DNA of 15,542 nt, from NCBI GenBank assembly GCA_036477795.1, contig JAZGDL010000119.1:1-15542 (forward strand), given 5' to 3'. The DNA comes from JAZGDL01 sp036477795. GTDB lineage: Bacteria > Planctomycetota > Phycisphaerae > UBA1845. Below the pieces are notes generated by a model that was not told the origin of the DNA, searched no databases, and was given only the letters and a program-made list of their open reading frames with translations. The first letter of the stretch is position 1. Each line of letters starts with the position of its first letter. The position numbers were made by a program, and so were the translations under genes. Positions 5,649-14,553 of the stretch are shown here, piece after piece.

Positions 5649-8600
5649 GATCGACTGGACAGATGAGCAACTGGAGGCCATCCAGCACGTCGGGCGAAGC
5701 GTGGTGGTCTCCGCCGCCGCCGGTTCGGGCAAGACCGCAGTGCTGGCCCAACGGTGTGTCTATCTGGTGTGCGACGCCCCGCCTCCGCATCGTTGCAGCA
5801 TCGATGGGTTGCTGGTGGTAACGTTCACCGAGGCCGCCGCGGCGGAAATGAAGTCGCGCATTCGCTATAACCTCCAGGCCCGCCTGCGCGATCGACCCCA
5901 CGACGCCGCCCTGCGCGAACAGGCCGCCCTACTGGAGTCGGCCCAGATTTCGACGGTGCACGCCTTCTGCCTTTGGCTGATTCGCCGCTGGTTCACCAAG
6001 GTCGGCGTTGATCCGGCGGCTACCATCCTGGCGGCGGAAGAAGCCCGCGTTCTCAAAGCCCAGACGCTGGACCAGGTCGTGTCGCAGCTTTACGACGGCG
6101 ATATACCCCCAGCCATCCGGTTCCGCAAACTGGTGGACGATTACGGGCTGGGTCGGGACGGCAATATAAAGGACTTTGCGCTGCGGCTTGCGGATCATCT
6201 GGACAGCCTGCCCGATGCGGACGGCTGGCTTAGCCAAGCGGTGGCCGGCATCGCCGCCGGGGCCGACCGACTGGCCCGCTACCTGTTTGAGCCGTTGCGG
6301 TTGGAACTGCGTAGCCAGCGAATCCATGCGGAGCAGTACGCCCGCCTGGCTGATGCCGACGATGCCTGCGTAGCATTTTACGGCCGGCTCTTCGCCCAAC
6401 ACGTCGAGCAGTTGGGCGAGTGGGAGGCGACACTCCAAACTGTCGCAAACGCCGACACCTTCGACGCCCTGGGACAGCAGATCCGCGAATACAAACTCAA
6501 ATCCTCAAGAGCGCCGAAGCTTCCCGAGGACGCGACGGAGGCTGTTACCGACCTGGTGGAAGCCCTTCAAACAGCCCGTAAGGAGGCCCGCGACCGCTAC
6601 AAGAAGCGTATTCAATCGCGCTTCGGCCTGTTCACTGCCGGCGAGGTCTTGGAAGGGCTGGACGCCACGGTGCCCTACGCAGAGGCGATTGTCGATCTGG
6701 TGCGGCGGTTTCGGGTGGCCTACCTGACGGAGAAACGGCGGCGCGATGCGCTGGACTTCGCCGATCTTGAAGCGCTGGCCTATCAACTGATTCAGGATGA
6801 CCAGGTGGCCGACTCGGTCCGCAAGCGCTTCGCCCACGTGCTGGTTGATGAGTATCAGGATATCAATCCGCTGCAGGACGCGCTGCTGCGGCGGGTGAGC
6901 TGCGAAGAGCAGCAGGATGCGCCCGCCAACCTTTTCACCGTCGGCGATATCAAGCAGAGCATCTACCGCTTCCGGGCCGCTGAGCCCGGGGTCTTCCGCC
7001 GCCGCCTGGAGAGCAGCGGGCGAAGCGACCGCCGCAAAGCCGTTCTTCTGCAGCACAACTTCCGCAGCCGGCCGCCGATTCTCGAAGCGGTCAACCAATT
7101 GTTCATGCAACTGATGCAGCCGTCGGTAGGAGGCATCGCATACGGTGAGGGCGAGAGGCTGCGACCGGGACGCGACGGTCATGAGGACGATCGAGATTTC
7201 ACCGTCGACGTGCATCTTCTGGATAAGCGTGTGCTTCGGTCCAGCGACAGCGACGAGAAGGATGAACCTGCAGAGCGGGTCTTTGTCGACCCCGCTGATC
7301 CGGCGGAATGGCAGGCCATCGAACGTGAGGCCTTTGTGATCGCGACGGAAATCCGCCGCATCATGTCCAGCGGCATGACTTTGGACGACGGTCGCCCGGT
7401 TGCCTACGGCGATTTCGCGGTGCTGCTACGCTCACCGACCTACCGGGGCGACGCGATCGCCGGCCTGCTGGGCCGCTTCGGAATCGACGCCTGTACTCAC
7501 GCTGCCGGCAGGTTGTTCGACAACATCGAAATCCGCGACGTGCGGGCCCTGCTCGAAGTCGTTGACAACATGCAGCAGGACATTCCGCTGGCTGCGCTGC
7601 TACGGTCTAGCGTGCTCGGTGCCGCCCTGAACGAGGATGAACTGCTCACCGTCCGCCGACTCGATCGCGACGCACCGTTTCATGAATGCGTGCGGCGGTA
7701 CGTTGACGAGGGCGCCGAGGACAATCTTCGCAAGCGACTGGCGGACATGGCTTGCAGCATCGCCCGTTGTCGCCGATCGATGCGTGAGCGCCCCTGCGCG
7801 GTGGCAGTGGAGGAGTTCCTCGAACAGACCGGTTACATGGCATATGTCTGTGGGCTTTCCGGCGGCGGGCAGCGGCGCCGGAACCTGCAGCGATTTTGCG
7901 AACAGGCCCGGCATTTCGGAACCTTCAAGAACCAGGGCTTGAGGCGGTTTCTACAGTTCATCGAGTCGCTCGAGCAGCAGGAGCAGGATCCCGGGGCTGC
8001 CCCGGCGACAAGTCAGCAGGCTGACGCCGTGCAGATCATGTCCATTCACGCCGCCAAAGGGCTCGAGTTTCCGATCGTCTTTGTGGCCGGCCTGGGGACG
8101 CGGTTCAACCTGAGCGACAGGGTCGGGCGCATGATTCTGGATCGCCGGGCGGGCTTGGGGCTTAACGTTGTCGATCCCGATCGCATGATCGAATATCCAT
8201 CCGCCGCCCATCGCCTGGTGGCAGCCAACATCGACCGCGAAACGCGGGCGGAGGAGCTTCGCCTGCTCTACGTGGCCATGACCCGGGCCAGGGAGAGGCT
8301 CATACTGCTGGGCACGATGCCGCCGGCCTCGTTGACTGACCGGCGACGTTTGTGGGCCAACGGTGAAAGGCGGATGACACCGCTGGATATCGAAGCCGCC
8401 GCTTGCGCGTTGGACTGGATCGTATGCGCGCTGTCCGCCTTGCCTTCCCACCTTATCGCCAGAGGCGGTGACCTAAATGACGGCGCGCAGACGTGCAACT
8501 CCGATCAGAGCCCTGAGCGCAAGCGACGGGTCGGCAGACCCCGCGCTGGCGCTTGGGGCTCGGATGAGCACTGCGTGTTCGCGCATGGTGATATGGAACG

Positions 8601-9477
8601 CGGTGCACTCTTTCGCGTTGTCGAGCACAGCGGTGAGGAAATGGCTGATTGGCGCCTGGGACTGGAAGAGGACCGCAAGATCACCCCGCTGCAACGCGCC
8701 GTGGCAAGTTTGGCGGAGCTGCCGTCCGAGGAGCCGTCGCTGGCTGAGACCGAGTCAGTTGAAACCGTATTGGAGCGAATTCGATTCGATTACCCGCATC
8801 TGGCGGCGTCGAGTGTGCGGTCGGTTGTCGGCGCCAGCGAAGTGAAGAGCATCTACGATCACTTGCGCGATCCCGATGAGCAGTTGCGCGAACATGCCTT
8901 CAGCCGCCACCTGCCTGGCCAGCGCGTTGATATAGGCAAGAAAGATCGGGGCGACGCTCGGAGCCGCGGCACCGCCACACATATGTTCCTGCAACACATG
9001 AACCTCGACACGGGTGGCCGGCGCGACGCGGTTGAGCTGGAGTTGAATCGCCTGGTCGAGGCCGGTTTGATTGCGACTCAGGATGCGGCGCTGGTCGATA
9101 CCGGCGCCATCGCGTGGTTTCTGGAGACGCCGTTAGGCTGCACCGTGCGGGCCGCGGGCGGCGCCTATCGTCGGGAGTTCATGTTCATCGCCGCCCATCC
9201 GGCGCAGTGGTTTGACCCGACGCTGGCAGGAGATGTGGACGAGCGCGTACTGGTCCGCGGCGTGGTCGACGGCGTGCTGGAGGAAGCGAACGGTATTGAA
9301 GTGATCGACTTCAAGACCGACGCAATCGCGGCGGACCAGGTCCCGCGTCAAGCTGAACGCTACGTCCAGCAAATGAAGCTCTATGCCGCGTCGATGACCT
9401 CGATCTTTCAAAGGCCGGTGACTCAATGTTGTCTCGTTTTTCTGCACCCGCGCTCGATCGTGGACGTGAACCAATGA
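5641..9477 (+). CDS. addA: AddA, UvrD-family helicase/nuclease subunit of AddAB
   Basis: The protein has 1278 residues, in the normal AddA range. Superfamily 1A helicase motifs appear in order: Q-motif WTDEQLEAI (6-14), Walker A SAAAGSGKT (24-32), Ia VVTFTEAAAAEM, II DEYQD (403-407), III VGDIKQSIYRFR, IV NFRSRPP, V SIHAAKGLEFP and VI LLYVAMTRARERL. The C-terminus carries a RecB-type nuclease with RGVVDGV (D1210) and VIDFKTD (D1223, K1225), so both the ATPase and the nuclease look intact. It is the 3'-5' translocating motor of AddAB, cutting the 3' strand while AddB cuts the other. Its ATG overlaps the addB stop by 8 bases, as expected for a 1:1 complex. A palindromic insertion at 8508-8561 adds an Arg/Gly/Pro-rich stretch around residue 965, between motif VI and the nuclease. 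Confidence 0.95.
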   Translation: MAEIDWTDEQLEAIQHVGRSVVVSAAAGSGKTAVLAQRCVYLVCDAPPPHRCSIDGLLVVTFTEAAAAEMKSRIRYNLQARLRDRPHDAALREQAALLESAQISTVHAFCLWLIRRWFTKVGVDPAATILAAEEARVLKAQTLDQVVSQLYDGDIPPAIRFRKLVDDYGLGRDGNIKDFALRLADHLDSLPDADGWLSQAVAGIAAGADRLARYLFEPLRLELRSQRIHAEQYARLADADDACVAFYGRLFAQHVEQLGEWEATLQTVANADTFDALGQQIREYKLKSSRAPKLPEDATEAVTDLVEALQTARKEARDRYKKRIQSRFGLFTAGEVLEGLDATVPYAEAIVDLVRRFRVAYLTEKRRRDALDFADLEALAYQLIQDDQVADSVRKRFAHVLVDEYQDINPLQDALLRRVSCEEQQDAPANLFTVGDIKQSIYRFRAAEPGVFRRRLESSGRSDRRKAVLLQHNFRSRPPILEAVNQLFMQLMQPSVGGIAYGEGERLRPGRDGHEDDRDFTVDVHLLDKRVLRSSDSDEKDEPAERVFVDPADPAEWQAIEREAFVIATEIRRIMSSGMTLDDGRPVAYGDFAVLLRSPTYRGDAIAGLLGRFGIDACTHAAGRLFDNIEIRDVRALLEVVDNMQQDIPLAALLRSSVLGAALNEDELLTVRRLDRDAPFHECVRRYVDEGAEDNLRKRLADMACSIARCRRSMRERPCAVAVEEFLEQTGYMAYVCGLSGGGQRRRNLQRFCEQARHFGTFKNQGLRRFLQFIESLEQQEQDPGAAPATSQQADAVQIMSIHAAKGLEFPIVFVAGLGTRFNLSDRVGRMILDRRAGLGLNVVDPDRMIEYPSAAHRLVAANIDRETRAEELRLLYVAMTRARERLILLGTMPPASLTDRRRLWANGERRMTPLDIEAAACALDWIVCALSALPSHLIARGGDLNDGAQTCNSDQSPERKRRVGRPRAGAWGSDEHCVFAHGDMERGALFRVVEHSGEEMADWRLGLEEDRKITPLQRAVASLAELPSEEPSLAETESVETVLERIRFDYPHLAASSVRSVVGASEVKSIYDHLRDPDEQLREHAFSRHLPGQRVDIGKKDRGDARSRGTATHMFLQHMNLDTGGRRDAVELELNRLVEAGLIATQDAALVDTGAIAWFLETPLGCTVRAAGGAYRREFMFIAAHPAQWFDPTLAGDVDERVLVRGVVDGVLEEANGIEVIDFKTDAIAADQVPRQAERYVQQMKLYAASMTSIFQRPVTQCCLVFLHPRSIVDVNQ
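8508..8565. repeat. In-frame palindromic element inside addA
   Basis: The left arm 8508-8532 and right arm 8537-8561 pair at 20 of 25 positions around the loop GGCA, giving a 54-base hairpin. Within it, 8533-8565 is identical to 2867-2899 in addB. Here it is read as GRPRAGAWGSD, in another frame from the addB copy. The surrounding peptide (SPERKRRV before it) has no resemblance to AddA family motifs, as expected for an inserted selfish palindrome that kept the frame open. Confidence 0.88.
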
Positions 9478-9506
9478 CCCCCGCACGGTCGACACAACCC
9501 GGACAA

Positions 9507-9530
9507 GCCCACGGGTTGCAACCCGTGGGC
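9507..9530. repeat. Perfect 24-base palindrome after addA
   Basis: GCCCACGGGTTG is followed directly by its exact reverse complement CAACCCGTGGGC. It begins 30 bases after the addA stop and could help end or protect the addBA transcript. The following bases (GTTTGCGGTTTG) are not a proper U-tract, so I call it a repeat. A smaller GAACC-ACC-GGTTC hairpin lies just downstream at 9542-9554. Confidence 0.85.
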
Positions 9531-9604
9531 GTTTGCGGTTTGAACCACCGGTTCGGGTTGCGTCCGCTCAGCGGAGTCCAATGAATCGCTGACGAGTGAC
9601 GAAC

Positions 9605-12600
9605 ATGACTCAGCGCACCATGCTTTACAACACAGTCGCCTTCGAATCCCGTTGCCGCGAGATCGGCCTGGAAATACTTGAGCGGGCCCGCGAGGCTGAA
9701 CCGCATTTCTGGGAGCAGGCCTGGTGGCAGCAGTGGATTATGAACCTGAGCATGAAATACGAGACGCTACGGGTTCAAGCCTTCCGCTTCATCGACGTGC
9801 TGCCCAGCGTGCTGCATCGTGATCGCGAAATCGCCAGGCACCTGCGCGAGTATCTCGATCCGGATCGACTGGACATGCCCGCCGCCCTCAGGCTGCTCCT
9901 CGGCTACCGCGATCCCGATTCGCTGCACGCCCGCACGGCGGTTTCATATGCTCGGCGCGGGGCATTGATGATGGCTTCCAGCTTCATTGCCGGCGGCAAT
10001 ACCGGCGAAGCCATCCGCTCAGTGGAGCGCTTCCGCAGCCGCAAGATGGCCTTTACGCTTGATGTGCTCGGTGAGTTCACCTCCAGCGAACAGCAGGCGG
10101 ATCGCTATCAGCACATCTATCTCGATCTGATTGAGTCGCTCTGCCCCGCCGCCAGCGCATGGCCCACGATCCCCATTATCGACCACGCCAATGACGGCCC
10201 CATGCCACGTGTGAACATCAGCATCAAACTCACGGCACTGTCGCCGCGATTCGACGCCATCGATCCGGAGTCGTCGATCCGCTCGGTGTGCGCTCGTCTC
10301 CGGCCCATCCTCCGTCGGGCCAGGGAGTGCGACGCCTTCATCAACATTGACATGGAGTCGTACGCCTACCGCGGGCTGACGCTTGAACTGTTCATGCGCC
10401 TGCTGAGCGAAGATGAGTTCCGTGACATGATCAACGTCGGCATCGCGGTGCAGGCCTACCTGCGCCAGGGCGAAAACGATTACGACCTTCTGCTCGACTG
10501 GGTGAAGCGCCGCGGGCACCCGATCGCCGTGCGCTTGGTTAAGGGGGCTTACTGGGACATGGAGACCGCCAAAGCGGCGCGCAACAACTCCCCCGCGCCG
10601 GTCTGGCTGAACAAATGGGAATCCGACGCGTGCTTTGAGCGCATCACTCACAGCATGCTTGAAAACCATCGTTGGATACGCCCGGTGTTCGCCAGCCACA
10701 ACGTGCGCTCGCTGGCGGTGGTGCTGGCCACCGCCGAGCGGTTGGGCCTGGGCCCCCACGACTATGAAATTCAGATGCTGAACGGTATGGGCGATCCGCT
10801 GAAAAAGGCGATGGTGGATCTAGGGCAGTGCCTGCGGGTGTACACGCCTTATGGAGAGCTCATCACCGGCATGGGCTACCTGATCCGCCGCCTGCTGGAG
10901 AACACCGCCAACGACTCGTTCCTGCGGCAGAGCTACAAGACACACGACGCTGCCGGCCTGCTGGTCAATCCGCGGATGGCCAGGCTGCCCAGCGGGCCGA
11001 CCCGGAAGTGCCACTATCTTGACACCAAACAGGATGAACCAATGTCCGCTTTTCGCAACGAACCGATCATCAGTTTCATAGACGCCGCCGACCGCGACCG
11101 CTACCAGGCCGCCCTGAAGAACGTCCGCGGCGCGTTGGGCGCCCGCTACCCGCTGATCATCGACGGTGAGCCGGTAACCACCAACGCGTGGATCGAGTCC
11201 ATCAACCCGGCGGTCCCGTCCGAAATCGTCGGTCGTGCCGCCGCAGCGACCACCGCCGACGCCGATCACGCCGTGGCAGCAGCCCGCAGGGCTCTGCCTG
11301 AATGGCGCAATCTGTCCTTGGTCCAACGCGCCGGCCGACTCGAGGCAGCGGCTGACCTGCTGAGGAAACGCCGCTTCGACCTGGCTGCCCTGATCACTCT
11401 GGAAGCCGGCAAGCCCTGGCGAGAAGCCGATGCCGACGTGGCCGAGGCCATCGACTATCTGGCTTATTATGCCCATTGCGCCCGGCACCTGGCGGAGAGA
11501 CCCCGACGCCGCGATCTGCCGGGCGAGGACAACTACCTGGTTTACGAACCCAAGGGCGTCTGTGTGGTCATCGGCACCTGGAGCTTTCCCCTGGCACTGC
11601 TAGCTAACATGACGGCGGCGGCGCTGGTCATGGGCAATACGGTCATTATGAAGCCGGCCTCCCCCGCGCCGGTCATCGCGGCAAAGCTCATGGGAGCTTT
11701 TCAAGAGGCCGGGTTGGCTCCCGGCGTGCTCAACTATCTGCCGGGTAGCGGCGAGACCATCGGACGGCATCTGGTGTCACATTCCGGCGTCAACGTGATC
11801 TCCTTCACCGGGTCGAGGGCCGTCGGTACAACGGTTCTCCACGACGCTGCGGACACCCCGCCCAACCAGCAGCACATCAAGAAGGTGATTTCAGAACTGG
11901 GCGGCAAGAACGCCATCATCGTCGACGACGACGCCGACATCGATGAAGCCGTCGGCGGCGTGGTCACCTCGGCCTTCGGATACAGCGGACAAAAGTGCAC
12001 GGCCTGCAGCCGCGTCGTGGTGCTGGCTGACGTCTACGAGGCTTTTTGCAAACGACTGGTCGAAGCGACCGAGCAGTTGCCCATGGGACCGGCGGATGCG
12101 CCGGGCACCATCGTCGGACCGGTGATCGACGCACAGGCCCGGGACCGGATACGCTCGGCTGTCGAAGGGGCTCGCCAGGCTGGTCGTATCATCCTGGAAA
12201 CCGATCCCGGCGACCTGCCGGGCGGCGGATACTATGTCGGCCCCACCATCATCGCGGACGTCGAGCCCGGCGTAGCCGTTGCCCAGGAGGAAATCTTCGG
12301 CCCCGTGCTGGCGGTGATCAAAGCAGTCGATTTCGACCACGCTCTCGAAATCGCCAACGACACGCGGTACGCACTCACCGGCGGTGTCTACTCACGCAGC
12401 CCCGCTCATATTGAACGTTGCAAACGGGATTTTCTGGTCGGAAATCTTTACATCAATCGCAAGATCACCGGCTCGCGGGTGGACGTAGAGCCTTTCGGCG
12501 GCCTGAAAATGAGCGGCGACGGCGCCAAAGCCGGCAGTCTCGATTATCTTTATCACTATTGCAACGCCCGGACCATCACCGAACACACGCTACGTCATGG

Positions 12601-12637
12601 CCTGGCACCGGCCCAGGAGGTCCAAACGAAGGTCTAA
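9605..12637 (+). CDS. putA: Bifunctional proline dehydrogenase / glutamate semialdehyde dehydrogenase (PutA type)
   Basis: The enzyme oxidises proline to pyrroline-5-carboxylate with FAD and then to glutamate with NAD+. It has 1010 residues from ATG 9605; a GTG at 9596 would add three. The N-terminal half is the PRODH barrel: NISIKLTALSPRFD (from 204), RLVKGAYWDME (310-320), and YLIRRLLENTAN, whose Arg428-Arg429 pair corresponds to the proline-carboxylate arginines of PutA. The C-terminal half is an aldehyde dehydrogenase with IGTWSFPLAL, FTGSRAVG, Glu764 in SELGGKN, catalytic Cys798 in SGQKCTACSR, and EIFGPVLAVI. No ribbon-helix-helix DNA-binding domain is present, so unlike E. coli PutA it should not repress its own gene. 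It appears to stand alone, bounded by palindromes on both sides. Confidence 0.93.
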   Translation: MTQRTMLYNTVAFESRCREIGLEILERAREAEPHFWEQAWWQQWIMNLSMKYETLRVQAFRFIDVLPSVLHRDREIARHLREYLDPDRLDMPAALRLLLGYRDPDSLHARTAVSYARRGALMMASSFIAGGNTGEAIRSVERFRSRKMAFTLDVLGEFTSSEQQADRYQHIYLDLIESLCPAASAWPTIPIIDHANDGPMPRVNISIKLTALSPRFDAIDPESSIRSVCARLRPILRRARECDAFINIDMESYAYRGLTLELFMRLLSEDEFRDMINVGIAVQAYLRQGENDYDLLLDWVKRRGHPIAVRLVKGAYWDMETAKAARNNSPAPVWLNKWESDACFERITHSMLENHRWIRPVFASHNVRSLAVVLATAERLGLGPHDYEIQMLNGMGDPLKKAMVDLGQCLRVYTPYGELITGMGYLIRRLLENTANDSFLRQSYKTHDAAGLLVNPRMARLPSGPTRKCHYLDTKQDEPMSAFRNEPIISFIDAADRDRYQAALKNVRGALGARYPLIIDGEPVTTNAWIESINPAVPSEIVGRAAAATTADADHAVAAARRALPEWRNLSLVQRAGRLEAAADLLRKRRFDLAALITLEAGKPWREADADVAEAIDYLAYYAHCARHLAERPRRRDLPGEDNYLVYEPKGVCVVIGTWSFPLALLANMTAAALVMGNTVIMKPASPAPVIAAKLMGAFQEAGLAPGVLNYLPGSGETIGRHLVSHSGVNVISFTGSRAVGTTVLHDAADTPPNQQHIKKVISELGGKNAIIVDDDADIDEAVGGVVTSAFGYSGQKCTACSRVVVLADVYEAFCKRLVEATEQLPMGPADAPGTIVGPVIDAQARDRIRSAVEGARQAGRIILETDPGDLPGGGYYVGPTIIADVEPGVAVAQEEIFGPVLAVIKAVDFDHALEIANDTRYALTGGVYSRSPAHIERCKRDFLVGNLYINRKITGSRVDVEPFGGLKMSGDGAKAGSLDYLYHYCNARTITEHTLRHGLAPAQEVQTKV

Positions 12638-12638
12638 C

Positions 12639-12703
12639 GTAGCGCCACCCCTTGTGGGTGGCGCCGACTGGTGAACGCGCCACCCACAAGGGGGTGGCGC
12701 TAC
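12639..12703. repeat. Inverted repeat with self-pairing arms after putA
   Basis: The left arm 12639-12664 and right arm 12677-12703 are reverse complements apart from one extra base in the right arm, with a 12-base centre. Each arm also folds alone: GCGCCACCC and GGGTGGCGC form a 9-bp stem around 5 or 6 bases. It can therefore be one long hairpin or two small ones. It begins one base after the putA stop. It may serve as a 3'-end or terminator-like structure, though no T-run follows. Confidence 0.88.
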
Positions 12704-12763
12704 AGTCGTTTGGCAGACGCTTCATTACAAGAGTAGTCCGGCATTGAGCAGCCGGCACCGCAC

Positions 12764-13702
12764 ATGAACGTCGTCGACATCGAAAACCTGACCAAGTACT
12801 ACGGGCGCACCAAAGGGTTGGACGGTGCGTCATGGTCACTTCCCAAGGGCTCGTTGCTCGGTTTCCTGGGCCCCAACGGCGCCGGCAAGTCCACCACCAT
12901 CCGCATTCTCCTGGGCCTTCTCAAGCCCACCGCCGGCCGATCCACCGTGTTCGGCTTGGACGCCTGGAAGCGGTCCGCCGCTATCCGCGCTCGCGTCGGC
13001 TACCTGCCCGGCGACGTGCGCCTGTACCGTTATCTCACCGGTCAGCAGACCGTCAAGTTCGTCGCGGGCGCCCGGGGCATGAAAGACCTGGGCGACGCGC
13101 CGCGTTTGGCGGAGGGATTTCAACTGCAACTGGCCACCCGCGTAAGAGAGTATTCCAAGGGAATGCGCCAGAAACTGGCCCTGATCCTGGCCATGATGCA
13201 TCGGCCGGAACTCTTGATCCTGGACGAGCCCACCGCATCTTTGGATCCGCTCATGCAACAGGTGTTGTATCATGAGCTCCGCGCCGCCGCCGCCGAGGGG
13301 CGTACCGTTCTGTTCAGCAGTCACTCTCTGGCTGAGGCGGAAGCACTGTGCGATTTGGTGGTTATCCTGCGGGCCGGCTGCGTGGTTGCCTCCAAGCCGG
13401 TCAGCGCCCTACGCAAAGACGCCGGCCAGCGCGTCAACCTGCGATTCGCTCGCTCCACCAAGACCACAGATTCCAATCCGTGGGATACGCATCCCGACGG
13501 CTTCACCGTTGACAAGTGCCAGAACAGGACACTCAGCGGACGCTGGCACGGCCGGCCCGAGGCACTCTTGTCCTGGCTGGCGACGCTGCCGCTGGAAGAG
13601 GTCGTCATTCACCGCCCCAGCCTGGAGGATCTGTTCTTGGCCTACTACGAGTCTGATGTCGGGCCCACCGGTAGCGCAATGGACTCCGAGGCAGATGGAT
13701 AG
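12764..13702 (+). CDS. ABC transporter ATP-binding protein
   Basis: This 312-residue nucleotide-binding subunit has a full motif set: Walker A GPNGAGKST (36-44), signature YSKGMRQ (130-136, the SKGM variant common in ABC-2 exporters), Walker B LLILDEPTASLDP (from 150), and the H-loop SSH with His187. The last 90 or so residues form the variable extension seen in CcmA/drug-exporter-like ATPases. It is followed 18 bases later by a membrane subunit, so the two probably form a half-and-half exporter that works as a heterotetramer. The substrate cannot be told from sequence. The start ATG 12764 leads into VVDIENLTKYYG, the normal first strand of the family. No strong Shine-Dalgarno is visible. Confidence 0.93.
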   Translation: MNVVDIENLTKYYGRTKGLDGASWSLPKGSLLGFLGPNGAGKSTTIRILLGLLKPTAGRSTVFGLDAWKRSAAIRARVGYLPGDVRLYRYLTGQQTVKFVAGARGMKDLGDAPRLAEGFQLQLATRVREYSKGMRQKLALILAMMHRPELLILDEPTASLDPLMQQVLYHELRAAAAEGRTVLFSSHSLAEAEALCDLVVILRAGCVVASKPVSALRKDAGQRVNLRFARSTKTTDSNPWDTHPDGFTVDKCQNRTLSGRWHGRPEALLSWLATLPLEEVVIHRPSLEDLFLAYYESDVGPTGSAMDSEADG

Positions 13703-13720
13703 TATGGATTACGCTCACTT

Positions 13721-14536
13721 ATGAACACCGCATTGCTGCGCAAAACCGCACACGACCATTTCTGGGTTACGTGCCTTGTTTCGATCGCGGTACTTTCGTT
13801 TCCGGTGGTCATCCTGCTGGCCTTCTCCTCTGTGCCCCTGGAGATGATAGAAGGGGCGTTTCAGGTGCCCTGGATCTCCACCCTGATTCGGGCACTGACC
13901 GGCGCCGAAATCTCAGAACTGCTCAATGCCAACTCCGTCGGGGCGTTTGTGTTCGTGCACCCCGTCGTACTCACCATCACCTGGGGGTTCGTGGTCATGA
14001 CCACCAGCCGGGTTATTTGCGGCGAAGTGGATCAGGGCACCGCCGACGTGCTGCTCTCATTGCCCCTGTCGCGCTGGAGCGTCTACACCACGGTCAGCAC
14101 GTGGGTGTTCTTGTGTTGCCTGCTGCTGATCATGTGTCTGTGGTGCGGCGTTTGGATCGGCGTTCAGATCGTGGGCATCACCGAAGACGTCCATGTGTGG
14201 AGTCTGCATCCCGTGGCGATCAACGCCTGTGCCCTGCTCTGGGCGGTGGCGGGCATCGGCATGCTTTTCAGTGCCGCAGGCTCAACACGGGGAGCCGTCG
14301 TCGGAACGGTCGCAGGCATCCTGGTGGCTTCGTTTCTGCTCAATTCGCTGGCGGCGTTCTGGCCCCGGGCCCAAGCGATTTCCTTCGTCAGCATCATGCA
14401 CTACTTTCGCCCCTTCGTGATTATCCTGGAAGGCCGCTTGCAGACCGCCGAAGTCATCGTCCTGCTGAGCATCGCCGCCGCCACCTGGACAGCCGGCGGC
14501 ATCATCTTCAGCCGCCGCGACATCCACACCACCTGA
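13721..14536 (+). CDS. ABC-2 type transporter permease
   Basis: This 271-residue integral membrane protein has about six hydrophobic segments (near residues 15-37, 73-95, 124-151, 162-185, 189-212 and 242-264). The loop after the second contains GEVDQGTADVLLSLPLSRW, the GE..GT.d.LLs.P.sR pattern that marks ABC-2 permeases and contacts the ATPase. It starts 18 bases after the ATPase gene, in the same direction, and is surely its partner. Its export substrate is unknown. The stop codon TGA is also the first three bases of a GC-rich direct repeat (14534-14553), so the repeat cluster begins exactly at the end of the gene. Confidence 0.9.
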   Translation: MNTALLRKTAHDHFWVTCLVSIAVLSFPVVILLAFSSVPLEMIEGAFQVPWISTLIRALTGAEISELLNANSVGAFVFVHPVVLTITWGFVVMTTSRVICGEVDQGTADVLLSLPLSRWSVYTTVSTWVFLCCLLLIMCLWCGVWIGVQIVGITEDVHVWSLHPVAINACALLWAVAGIGMLFSAAGSTRGAVVGTVAGILVASFLLNSLAAFWPRAQAISFVSIMHYFRPFVIILEGRLQTAEVIVLLSIAAATWTAGGIIFSRRDIHTT

Positions 14537-14553
14537 AGCGCCGCCGCCGGATT
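14534..14553. repeat. Left copy of a GC-rich direct repeat flanking the RAYT region
   Basis: TGAAGCGCCGCCGCCGGATT matches 15260-15282 in the same orientation, except that the right copy has three extra bases (GGC-type) after TGAAGCG. Low-complexity GCC content makes part of the similarity cheap, but the TGAAGCG and GGATT ends also match. It overlaps the permease stop codon. Confidence 0.55.

Noticed and set aside
8533..8565. AT-hook-like GRPR motif in AddA
   Set aside because: The residues come from the inserted palindromic repeat in one of its frames, so the resemblance to an AT hook is most likely accidental.
9507..9542. Classic intrinsic terminator after addA
   Set aside because: The stem is strong but has no loop in its perfect form, and the following bases are not a T-run; kept as a repeat only.
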